Shown piece by piece: positions 38,528 to 48,878 of a stretch of 64,000 nt of DNA; position 1 is the first letter of the stretch; the number at the start of each line of letters is the position of its first letter. The translations under genes were made by a program, and so were the position numbers. Origin of the DNA: Durusdinium trenchii. Its lineage: Eukaryota > Sar > Dinophyceae > Suessiales > Symbiodiniaceae. The stretch covers positions 345,313 to 409,312 of the forward strand of contig CAXAMN010021585.1 in NCBI GenBank assembly GCA_963970005.1. Reading direction: 5' to 3'. The notes below the pieces were generated by a model. That model made no database searches. It was given only the letters and a program-made list of their open reading frames with translations, and had not been told where the DNA came from.

Positions 38528-40859
38528 TCAAAGAATATCGGGACAGACCTGGTTTTGTAGTGTAACAAATTGTAAACTCCTTAGCAAAACAGCTGGTTGT
38601 TTGGTTAAGATCATCAAGACAATGGTTGAATTCAGGGATTTGGTGGTGACTTCTGTATCTTGAAGGTCAAATCCTAACTCTTCAAGTCTTGCTTGAAGGT
38701 CATACAAGTGTTGTTCCAAGATCGTAGTGAAAATACTCGTAGATTAGATAAATGACACGTGGACTCGTGACTCTAAAATTTATTTGGCACAAAAAACATA
38801 AGTGAGTCGGACGGATAGCGTGCAATGCAACTTCACAGGAGTGATGGCGGCCTGGCCCTCCCGTAAGATGGGAGGTCCTATGGCGCCAACGGTGTTAGTA
38901 GTTTTGCCCACAAAAACGCGGGCGACAGTGGAATCTAAGATAATTAAGGCCAAGTATTGGTTTGTAAAGCAAGACGTTGATTTGGGGATTGGCCTAAATA
39001 TGCCTTAATGGTTGATTTGGTTGATTGACCTTAAGGGTTAATTCTTGCGATTCTTGAAACATCTTGTAACCATGTTGGTATATTTTGGGTGTGCATTGGT
39101 TTCAAGGGAGACCCCTCCTGGCGCAATGGGTTTTGGTCTAGTATATTTTTCCGTTTGACTAACACACACACACACACACACGATCATCACTGATTCCTAG
39201 TATCTTGGCTATTCGCTGGTGCTGGCGGCGGAGGTCTTTTGATTCATCCCGAATCTTCCATGCAACTGGGAGAGTGACCTACAATCCTACAACTTGCAAA
39301 GCCACCAACAATTCCTTTTGGCACATTGTTTGGACTTGCTTTTTGGCCTGAAACAACGGCTTAGCGGCTTAGTGTTTATTTGTGTTGAGATTTTTGGAGT
39401 CGAAAAAATAACTACATATAACTATTATAACCCAAATACCAGCAATTCCAAAGGGTTTTGATGGTGCTTTTGGACATTATGGCCTGGGTACGAAGACACT
39501 CGAGTACAAATCCGTCTCTCAATCACCCGGTGGTCTCGGCCTACACTCCCTGAAGTAATGAATTGAAGTGGATGGCATGGCCCCTGGAAAGACATGTTTT
39601 CTCTACAAAAGGGGATTGTCCACTTCGATGTGTTTTTCTTTGCATGGAACGAAAAACATTGACCTGGTTAGTGTAAAATCCTTGGTAGAACAATGGTTGT
39701 TTGGAAGAAACAAACACAATACCAACAAACCAGACCACGTTGCTTGCACGTAGGTCATCCTCAGTTGCGTGAGTTCAGCAACCTTGGACTCGTCCCACCA
39801 TGTCCCGATCCGAAGAGCGAACTCAGTTTCACCCCGTGGAGGGGTTTCCTATCCAACAGGTAACCAGTTGGCAAAGAAACTGTTTTTATCTACTGGTCTT
39901 GGAGTATGTATTGACATTTTGAAGCACAGGTACCTTGATGAGATAATATGTCTTCATTTCAGACAGGGCTACGTATATCAAGGCATGCATGTTTATCCAT
40001 GCAAGATCCTATTCTTTCTTTTCGACCATTGTGTTTCTGATCCAAAAAGGTTCCGATTTCGGCCGTATAGAGAGAACTTGCGGACCAACAACGCATTTTG
40101 GCATCATTTGGCCAGAGGCTTCATTCCACAGAAGCACATCCAGCAACCAAGTGCTAGGGGGTCATATCAAAATTTTGAGTTCCCTAGTCGATGCAAGTAG
40201 TTCACAAATTTTCTGACAACTCCCCAAAGGAGAAAAGACACGCAGTGAGTATGAATGAGCAATTCCAGAAACTCTAAGACACTCAGTTCATGAGTGAGCT
40301 ATTCCAGATTTGAAATGACCCCTTTATTTCAGTGTGTGGTCACGAAAGAGCTCGGCATGTGGGTTGTTTGCAGCTCGGCATTGGGAGGTGCAATGGACGG
40401 GCCACGTCTTAGCAGCGAGCAGTCTTGGGAGAAGCGGGGAGACAACAGATGAGGTAAATCGGTCTGTGGACAACACTAGGACACACATGTCAACTTGCTT
40501 CAAGTATAGAATACCATCGCGGGGATTACAATGATAGATGCCCCTCTGTTTTATTACACACCTAAATACATTGATATACATTGATGCGTCATGCAACATT
40601 GAGTTTGGAGTCATATTCTATATAATACTGAGCTGAGTCATGGTACTGGGTTGCTTGCTTTGGCTTCAAAAACGATTGCCTAAGCTCCAATGTCCATGCC
40701 ATCCCATGCCTTTAAGGGGCGGTGTCAACAGACAACCAGATGAGCCTGCAAAGCATAGCCAAGTCAACCTGACCTGCCTGTGAACTAGGTGCCAAGGCAT
40801 ATGGGGCCAAATTGAGCAACATCATAAACCGCTATGTAATTGATTTAGCTAGGGCTAGG
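38528..40859. other. Non-coding stretch
   Basis: No gene recognised. A (CA)n tract lies at about 39162-39181. The 20-base string shared with 25395 lies at 39567. Confidence 0.4.
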
Positions 40860-40904
40860 ACTTAAGGATGTGAAATTTTTTGAAAGGAAAACTGCAGTTG
40901 GGGA

Positions 40905-41245
40905 AAGCTTGGCGAATTGTTTGGAGAAAGGCTCTGAATGTTTGATAAATTGATTTGTGGTGAAAGGGTTGGCAACCGAGGTTTTCAGTACAAAGCATGT
41001 CATCTAAATGTTTGTTCTACTAAAGCCCCAAAGATTTCTGATAACCAGGCAAAAGGTTGGAAAAAGGTTCGCGAAGATACGGCGAAAGCAGTGGTTGCAA
41101 ACTAGGAATGATTCCCCTTGTGCTGATACTTTTCTTAGGTGTAAGTAGCCGAAACTCGGCGAAAGGGTTAGCGAAAGGGGTTTTTGGGTGACGTGGATCG
41201 GCGAAAGCAACACATGCAGCCGCGAAAACGTTCCGAAGGGATTGG
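40905..41245. repeat. Cluster of GGCGAAAG-type short repeats
   Basis: The words GGCGAA, GGCGAAAG and GCGAAAGG recur irregularly (for example 41081, 41158, 41171 and 41200), mixed with GGTTGG and GGTT motifs, giving a 340 bp degenerate repeat patch just downstream of the gene cluster. Confidence 0.55.
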
Positions 41246-41300
41246 CAAAATCTTAATATACCTGTCCAGCCCATAACCTTTAAAAAGAAAGGGTGGATGT

Positions 41301-41336
41301 GCAAACCCGAGGTCTCAAATGCAAACCCGAGGTATT
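41301..41336. repeat. Direct repeat of GCAAACCCGAGGT
   Basis: GCAAACCCGAGGT occurs at 41301-41313 and again at 41321-41333, 20 bases apart. Related AACCCGAGGT and AAACCCGATGT motifs occur at 48642 and at 55999-56061, that is, inside and on the far side of the gene cluster. Confidence 0.75.
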
Positions 41337-41551
41337 GACAATGTGAGTTTAGATGGTTTTGTTGCTTTTGACTCCAGAGCTCTTTCAGTTAGCGATCGGT
41401 GGCTACAAATCCTTGAGATTTGTACCATGGCTGTTTGGGTGTTGCCTGGGTGACATCGATGAGCTGTTTGGCATTACAATATGCATGAACAATAACATCA
41501 ACATGTGCAATATATGCACATTGGTCCGGTAAAGTTCAACACACTAGGGTA

Positions 41552-43306
41552 TCACCCCGGCCTCACCAAATACTTACAGTCAATCCACTTGGCATATGCT
41601 GCTTGAAGATACCTGTCTAAAACACGGTGTAAAACAGGGCCTCTGGCCGTAACTTTCCGACTTAGTCGGGAGCCACGGCCAATAAAGTCTTCGTTCTGCT
41701 GGCAGCTTGTGCCAATTGGATTAAGAGCAACTCGGCCTTCCTCCCCAGCTTTGTGCAGATCAACCATCCAGTGGTGCAGGATATGTATCTTCGGCTGAAG
41801 AATGAAGTGGTTGCGTCCTTGACTCGCTGCATCTGCTGCTAAGTCTGCGTAGCGCCTGAGAAACTTCAAGCCGTTTTGGCCAATGTGCAAACTCTCTTGA
41901 TGACTCAGAAAAAGATCACCCATATACATTCCACGTATTGCCGCTTGTATGGCGAAGCAAGCCTCCATCGCTTTCACTAGCAATGGCTCGTTGTCAAAGC
42001 GCTCATTCTTGAATCGCCACTCGACAAAGTCCATGAGGACAGTAGACAATGCACCTTTATGCCAACTGCCAGTTGGATAGTCTCGCAACGTGTTCCACTG
42101 TAGAAGCTCTTTCGAAAGCTTGAGGACATGACAACGGCGTTTGGTACGATTGCACCAACCACGGTACATGCCAGTCAATGCATCGAAGCGTTCCTCGATG
42201 TTGCCTTGTGGAAATTGCTCTGACATCAACGCCAAGACAGATCCCAGAAAATTCTTGGATACACCAAGATGCCAAGTATGAAACACATCGAAGTGAAACA
42301 AGGCGGGCAGTTTGCCCTGAGTGTGGGGTCCACGGATGAATGGACTTGGAACCTCAAAGGGATCTTCTTGATGAAGAGTCTGTATCCAAGACGGCCGCCG
42401 AGTGGCAATCTGCTCGAACTGTATGTCCACCTGTCCTGCTCTACACAGGTGGCATATGCCAGCTGGTAGCCGGCGCTGGGCAATTCGTTTCTGTATGTTG
42501 TTAAACGATCTCTTGAACTGGCCACTTTTGTGTAAAAATGGCCAATCGCCAGTAATGGCGAGCAAGACACCCCAATGAACTGTGCCAACATCATCCTGCA
42601 CTCCGCTGTCAAACATGAACATGCTTTCCTGTGCAGCCTCCTCAAGAACTGATGTCCATACAAAAGCCTTCTTTTCTACATAGTCCTTTTTCCTCAATGC
42701 TGTAAAGAGAAAACGCGATGTATAGCTGTGTCCTTTGAAGTTTGGTTGCAACTTCAAATACCGCTTCAACGTCGGCTTCCGCCTCTTCCGTTTCTCAACA
42801 CACACTCCTCGTCCCAGCATTGAGTAGAAGCTCAAAATCATAAATGGTGAATGCTTCCGTGACCGGCCCTCATCCCCGTGAAGGCACAGTGGAATGCACC
42901 GTTCAAGGCATAGTTCACCTCGAGCTTCTTTTGCAAACACATCGTGTTCCGGATCCCATGTTTTGTAAAGAGCCCAGAAGCGGCGCAAAATCGCCCGTTC
43001 TCTCTTCACATCTGGCCTCATCAGCCCAGTCATGATGTGAAGGCAGTTGTTTCCAAGCATGTACTGAAACCAAGAGCGCAGCTTCAAGACGGGGATGTCA
43101 ACTTCCGGATCCTTTGTGGTCAATCTAGATCTTTCGATACCCAAAGCTAAACCGTACTTCTTCACCAGGACTCGGTGAGTATCGCGCTCTGAGTGCGTAT
43201 CATTGCAACGTGCTATGCCTAGGAGGCCCCCTGAAGAGGCTGCTGCAGTTTCACCTATGTCTGCAACCACCTCCCGCGCCGTGCTGATAGCTGCCGCGCA
43301 GGATGC
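41552..43306 (-). CDS. DDE transposase-like protein (CACTA/Plavaka-like), 3' exon
   Basis: One 585-codon exon ends at a TGA and begins after a TTAG acceptor at 43307. No ATG lies near its 5' end, so one or more small upstream exons are missing from this model. The sequence matches my knowledge of a very abundant unnamed Symbiodiniaceae family. Motifs, numbered from the exon start, are: HGDEGR (about 143-148) followed by a Leu/Tyr-rich strand; TGDWPFLHKSG (about 252); a GICHLC zinc-type pair (about 283-288); FHFDVFHTWHLGVSKNF (about 338); PKIHILHHW (about 505); and SCQQNEDFIGRGSRLSRK (about 534). Their order resembles CACTA/TNP2 and Plavaka-type DDE transposases: a first Asp strand, a second Asp strand with C..C, a D..H.....G..K helix, and a late acidic residue before a basic helix. 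The assignment is inference from motif order. The family could be a domesticated or inactive relative. It lies 218 bases downstream of the GIY-YIG-like gene on the same strand. Confidence 0.7.
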   Translation of the reverse strand, partial: ASCAAAISTAREVVADIGETAAASSGGLLGIARCNDTHSERDTHRVLVKKYGLALGIERSRLTTKDPEVDIPVLKLRSWFQYMLGNNCLHIMTGLMRPDVKRERAILRRFWALYKTWDPEHDVFAKEARGELCLERCIPLCLHGDEGRSRKHSPFMILSFYSMLGRGVCVEKRKRRKPTLKRYLKLQPNFKGHSYTSRFLFTALRKKDYVEKKAFVWTSVLEEAAQESMFMFDSGVQDDVGTVHWGVLLAITGDWPFLHKSGQFKRSFNNIQKRIAQRRLPAGICHLCRAGQVDIQFEQIATRRPSWIQTLHQEDPFEVPSPFIRGPHTQGKLPALFHFDVFHTWHLGVSKNFLGSVLALMSEQFPQGNIEERFDALTGMYRGWCNRTKRRCHVLKLSKELLQWNTLRDYPTGSWHKGALSTVLMDFVEWRFKNERFDNEPLLVKAMEACFAIQAAIRGMYMGDLFLSHQESLHIGQNGLKFLRRYADLAADAASQGRNHFILQPKIHILHHWMVDLHKAGEEGRVALNPIGTSCQQNEDFIGRGSRLSRKVTARGPVLHRVLDRYLQAAYAKWIDCKYLVRPG

Positions 43307-43524
43307 CTAAGCCGGGTTCGGAAGCAACGTTAACAAGTAACTGGCTGGACAGGTACATAGTGCAACACATTATATACATGCCCATGATTCCAAATGAAAA
43401 GAGGCAGTGTTCTCTCATCAGGTTTCTAAAGCATTCCACTCTAAAGTAACATCAAGTGCTACAGCAGTCGCAAGGTGTCCCTTTTCACAATTGAAGCGCC
43501 ATTCCGGTGTACTGCATCATTCGA

Positions 43525-44681
43525 TCAGCTCACATTGACAGCTTTGTGCCGCGTTGGCTTGATCGGAGGTGGATACTTGAAGCTCCTGTATACTACATAA
43601 GTGCTGAAAGCTTCATTCCCCGATGTGAGGGATGGCTTCACTGTATCGCCACCAGATTTGATGTTTCTGCAGCCAGGATGGCCTCAAACAAAGAATGGAG
43701 GCCATCAAGTAAAGGCAAGTCATCCACACAAACTGATATCTTAAAACAATTTAACAACAGCGTTCGTGAACACACAAACCCACCCTAACTTTTAAAGGTT
43801 GAAAGTTTTGTTGATAGTCATGCCCAGTGACTTCGATACAAGTCAATCAGCGTGGCTTCCAGCATCGCAGGACTGTAGGGTTCATTGGTCTCAAAGAGCA
43901 CAACCATGTTCGACCATTTGTCAGAAGCATGTTGATATCCATAGAGTGAGTTTCCCCACCGCCAAGCAACATTGTGGGTAAAACCGACTTTCCAAATCAT
44001 AGGCGAATGCTTTGCAAACAAATCTTCCAGAACAATCTTGGAGTGCCGAAGGATCGCACCGGCTGTCAACCCTGCTTTGGGAATCTTGAACTCAATGGAT
44101 GCGAAACTATTACAAAGTGATGAAGTCAGACTTGTACACTGCATGATAGTCTCACCAGCTATGTTCTTTGTTGTCCCGATTGGTTCCAGAAGGGCGCCAT
44201 CTTGATCCTTAAGACTGACAGTTGAACCATCCAAGTCATTCGGAGCTGCTTGCAATGGCGTTGGTCGATTCCAAGGAAATGGCAGACACTTGTCCTGACA
44301 GGGTTTGGGAATCAATTCGATCAACAATGAATAAACTGACCGATACACATTTTTGAGTCGGGAGTGTCGGGAGTTCGAATTAACAAAGTCAAAACGATGA
44401 AACATAAAGGCAAACAAGATTCTGAGCGGTGACATGTAAACAAATCCCAGAGCTCTTCGTCAGCGCTTTCAGCTGGCATGGGCCCAGGCTTAAAGCGGTG
44501 AATCTCTAACAGCCATCTTGATCCTTCAAAGGCTATCCCGAATCAAGGTAAAAGTTTTTTTGTGTACCACTTCGGATGCTGATACGCTGACTTGAGGATG
44601 ATTGTTCACCAAGGCTTGGACACCTTCGCCAATGCGGTTGGAGATTCCTCGTACAGCTTGTCCAGGCCGAGCACCTGGCAT
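43525..44681 (-). CDS. GIY-YIG nuclease-like protein
   Basis: The two 3' exons are firm: 44294-43832 and 43682-43525, joined across a 149-base GT-AG intron in phase 1 so that the product reads LYRSHPGCRNIKSGGD. Two 5' exons are tentative: 44681-44568 (starting MPGARPGQAVRG) and 44488-44423. The total is about 266 residues. The C-terminal half carries WKVGFTHNVAWRW, matching the Tyr-Ile-Gly and Arg part of GIY-YIG folds. It then has AMLEATLIDLYRS, where the Glu sits where the catalytic Glu is expected, and CRNIKSGGD, like the final Asn-Gly-Gly segment. The tail is Tyr/Lys/Pro-rich and ends HKAVNVS. The first GIY strand is not obvious, so catalytic ability is uncertain. I know the sequence type as a multicopy Symbiodiniaceae family. 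It lies between the winged-helix-like gene and the transposase-like gene, same strand. Confidence 0.7.
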
Positions 44682-45098
44682 GTGGTGGACTGGAAACTGA
44701 AGACGAAAACCATATAGGTCTCCAATTCGTTAGACGTCGCATATGTTTTCATCTCTTGCGCACACAACTCCCAATGAACCCTGATTGCTGGATGCATGGT
44801 GCAAACTGCAGTGAGAACCCCGAATATCTAAGAGCGCAGATTTCTACTGCAAAGCTCTCATGTAATTGCTCGCTTTGTAAGGCTTCTTCATGTTTTTGCA
44901 GCAGGGATTTTGGAGTTGGTATTGTGGAAACACACAGGCGGACACCATATATATTTCATGCACATCATAGAACAAAAACAAGTTGGCTACCAAAGTTCAA
45001 AGCGAGACCTGTGGAAATTAGCCACAGTCACGAACTTGCATATCATATTGCGCACGTTTGCACAACCCAGCAAGGCAAAAATTAATCAAAGCTCAAGT

Positions 45099-48000
45099 CT
45101 ACTTTGCAGCGGCCTTTGCCTTTGCTGACTTGCCACCAGCCGGAGCGTTCTTGTGGCGTTTGTTTTTTTTAGCTCCTTTAGCAGAAGTACCACCATTACC
45201 ATTACCTGCAGAATTATCACCCTGCTCCTCACTCTTCTTCTTGGCAAAGAACTTCTTGTTGGTCCTGCAGGGCCAATCCATGCAATTGATGTTTATAATG
45301 CATGTGCATATACAAAACAGCTAAAAGATGCTAAAAGCACAAAGACCGAGCCGATCAACAATATGTTTCCAAGATGTGTCATGATTGAAAGGTTATATAC
45401 AATTCCCCAGAGTGCTATGACCATATCATGTCGATTGGCTTTGCGCAGGCGGTCCTTGCTTTCAACTCGGCGGAGGCTGCCTTGCTACACCTGATCAGCG
45501 ACAAGCGTTCGAAGCTTGGCATGGGTTTATATCAGTGGAGTGGGGCCCATACGCAATGCTGGCTTTCTTCATGGCACTCTCGGACTGCTTGTAGAACCTT
45601 GTCATGCGAATTTGGGGCAACGCCTTTAGAGTGATAGCAACTGTTGGTCTTGATCGAGATTAAATTGCCTAAGTTGTGCACTCCTCGGTAAAGAAACCTT
45701 CACTTTCCCCAGTGCACCACGCTGCGCTGCAAACATCATACTGCTTGTCAATGTTGGCAATCTCATCCTTCAGGATCTGAATGTACCTGGGCATGGACTG
45801 GGTGGAAGCGCTGGAGATCTTTAGGTGGATTGGAAAGACTCTTGACTCAAAAAGGTGCAAAACCTACGATTTGAAACAGGAAACGCTATCGCTTGCGGAT
45901 CATCGAACTTGGTTTCAATCTCGCGAATCAGTGATCGCAATTTCCCGCTTTTTGCCATCATTGAATCTAAGACTTTGCGCAAGGCTTCTTTCGACTAACA
46001 GGGTTTGAACAAAAACACATACTTCATTGGTACAACGGATGGTGGTATAACAACAACTTCAAGCCCATGCATGAAAACATATGAAAACATATATTCATTT
46101 TGAGGCCGATATAAACCACAAGGGCATGAACAAACGAAACACCCGCTCCTGCCCGTATTTGGATTGCGTAGTAGGCATATGAACACTCTTCTGAGAACCC
46201 TCAACCGACTGGCGCTTCTCCATTTGGGAAACTCCGGCAAATTCAGTTCCGAGCGAGCAAGATGGATCCGTATCTGCCTGGCGGGAAAGTGGTGATGAAC
46301 TTAACACTACAGGCTTTGAGAAATAGATTTGTGATAAAACATATTAACAAGTACAATAGGGTGGTAGGAAGCCTGCTTGTTCCGTTCATGTAGCTCTTCA
46401 TATGTCAAGCTCTCTTTGCGCTGTCCGGACTCTTTGACGACGACATAAATCTCTTCTACACCATCGTAGCGGTTTCTCCTTACAACATGCACCACTCAAA
46501 CATGAACACGCGTGATCATGCAACGCGACTTGGCGACTTGAATCGTAATTAACATTGCAATTACTCCTGTAGTGGGAGTCCCCAAGAGACTTGCAATATG
46601 CCAAAGCTCCTTGAATGCGTGTCCTAAGATTTGTTGAGGTGCATTTGGATTCTTTACACTGCACACCAAATGGGTTTTCATCAACGCATGTCTTATATGA
46701 GGACCCCACTCAGACCATTTCAACTCCCGGAGCTCTGTGATGGAATACCACCCCTCATCCACAGTAATTTCGATGCTCTTCTTCCGGGAGACTGCAATCT
46801 TGATGCGGCACAGGAATTGTTCCTGGTTGTGAGACTGCACCAAGAGATTGAAGTAGAAGGGCGTTTGCATGTAACTATAGAGCTTCAATATATATCACAT
46901 GGCAAATGGCATTGGATTTATTGTTCGTTATATATCGATCGATCGTTATATGTCTTCATTACTGTTTTGTTCAGTCAGACCAAAACAAACATGCAAATGC
47001 ACATGGTGTCCTGGTCAAAATTGACCTCGCAATACAAATCCGCTAGTTTATCACGGTCTCCATTTTGCCACTCGGATTTCAACATCTCAGGAGCATCCAA
47101 CTTTACGCGTTTCTGGTGTGGTCGCACCCAGCGCATGATCTTGGCCTTCGCTGCTCGACGAAGCTTGTCCTGCACGAAAATGAACGACGCTGCGTGAACC
47201 CATCGACCCTTGATACAATAAAATTCATTCAAACTGCCACGGTTAACATACGCTGACTTTGGAATCAAGCATGCTATAAGTTTGAAGAATCCCTATGGCC
47301 TTGCGGGACCCCCGGAAGCCTCCAGTATGCTCTGGATCTGATCCCTGTGTAGCATTGGTAGACTTGCTTTCATCTGGTGTCTCATCACCTGTCTTAGGGG
47401 TTGGTTCCACGGGCACATCGACCTTGACGATCTTGAGCTCTGGCTCAAGAGAAGCACTTCCGGGCTCGGCGGGTGTCATCTCACCGGCATCCCGTTTGGC
47501 CCGTGCTGGAGTAGGGATTGGTGGAGTCGGTGTAGTGAATAAATCCGGTTTGTTTCCACCATCTTCTACCTCAAGACTTGTGAATACCCTGTGACACAAT
47601 CAATCATATTGACCAGCATGCAGTCAATCTTCTAATAAAGAAAGATCAAGTGGACATACCAAGTTCAAACTCCAGTATGTGGAAATTCCGAGCTGATAAC
47701 CTTCCAGGCGGCTGAACAACCAGCTAACTCTTCCGCTGTAGCCTTGGAGACAGAATACTATAGATCGATCGATATATAGATCTTTCAGCTATTATAGTTT
47801 TCTCCACCCTCTACCATCCGAACCATGTCCACCGACATTGGCATAAAGAATGATGGCTAAGGATTGAACTGGAAGTGTTTCCACGTCTGTGACCACTGGC
47901 TCCTTGGCATCGGGAGCCCACGTATATCGAGCGAATAAAACATTGGTCATATTGTGAGTGTGTTTTTTGCGAGAACAATGGTTTCACTGTTCAACCTGTT

Positions 48001-48258
48001 TCATACCAACATCAATCTAAGCAGATAGCCGACGGCTGGGAATCATTAGAATAGTTGATGTCAAACTCAATGTCCTGCAAAGGTATTATCAAGATCAACA
48101 CTGCACAATATATACATTGTGTTGTTCAGTGTTGAATGAAAGACACAAACATATATATCCTGCAGCTCTTGTAGGAGGGCTGCTTCATCACTAGCCATCT
48201 CCACATGTGCAATTCCATCAGCAAGAGTTGCACAACTCCCAAGCACCGAAGCTGACAT
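45099..48258 (-). CDS. Multi-exon protein with winged-helix-like segment
   Basis: Fifteen exons were modelled from the ATG at 48258 to the TAG at 45099, about 570 residues: 48258-48160, 48074-48018, about 47902-47824, 47742-47667, 47588-47300, 47169-47011, 46822-46710, 46623-46567, 46478-46373, 46277-46149, 45994-45893, 45818-45684, 45623-about 45537, about 45495-45430, and 45264-45099. Phases match at nearly every junction; exon 3's start and exons 13-14 are uncertain. In order, the product has an acidic N-terminus, a WLFSRLEGYQ segment, a Pro/Glu/Thr-rich linker, and a basic helix near RRAAKAKIMRW. Next is a segment spread over three exons reading EGWYSITELRELKWSE, then RIQGALAYCKS, then RRNRYDGVEEIYVVVKESG, which I read as a winged helix. 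Coiled-coil stretches and a Lys/Ala-rich tail close it. Most intron starts are GA or GC. An AG acceptor lies 12 bases before the ATG and may be the spliced-leader site. No named family; DNA binding is inference. Confidence 0.7.
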
Positions 48259-48878
48259 GCTTCAAGCACACTAAAGTGAAGAGTGACAGAGCCCTGATCA
48301 GCTTAGGAGTGTGTCATCCAATGATCGAAGGAAAAAGACACGCAAAAGCTCTGAAGGGAGCGATACAAAGTATAAACTGTATGGTTCGAGTCATGAACGG
48401 AAAGCTTCAGATCTCAAAGCGCGCTTTGACCACTGTCCACAATGCCGGTCGCGAGGTCAGAACGGCTCATGTTAATTATGATTTGGAATGCGTGGTCAGG
48501 CCAGTGTCCGGCACGGCCACACACAAAGTTCTAAAATATTGCCCAAAAACCTCTCTGGTGAGGGGGTCCATACCCGTAATTATTTTTACGGGGATGTACG
48601 GGTAAATTACGGGTTGGGTACGGGTTGGGTACGGGTTTGGGAAACCCGATGTTTGCTAGGACACCCGGGGTTTGGTCTTCCAGGTTACGGGGATGTACGG
48701 GTAAATTACGGGTTTGGTACGGCCTGGGTACGGGTTTAGACCACACCCGTTATTTTTTTAGAAAAAAACACACAAATATTGTCAGGAGTCATCAAACGTC
48801 TTTCACTACCACAATGTTTCATCTTTCAGTCCAAAACTAGAATGTCAGCATGAGTGAGCACATGATATACCTATCAAA
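48259..48878. other. Intergenic stretch between two minus-strand genes
   Basis: About 620 bases separate the stop at 48879 from the next ATG at 48258. It holds the TACGGGT-rich repeat described separately and otherwise no exon that I can join to either gene. Confidence 0.5.
48586..48752. repeat. TACGGGT-rich direct repeat
   Basis: TTACGGGGATGTACGGGTAA starts at 48586 and again at 48685, a 99-base period. Around both are many GGGTACGGGTTGGGT-type words. The motif AAACCCGATGTTTGC lies between them at 48642-48656 and recurs exactly at 56047-56061. Confidence 0.85.

Noticed and set aside
41542..41546. CACTA at the downstream side of the transposase-like gene as a transposon end
   Set aside because: It is five bases only, lies inside the 3' flank, and I found no matching inverted end beyond 55.5 kb.
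46631..47197. 188-codon open frame on the plus strand
   Set aside because: It runs antisense across exons 47169-47011 and 46822-46710, whose minus-strand reading joins in frame with neighbours and has recognisable family motifs.
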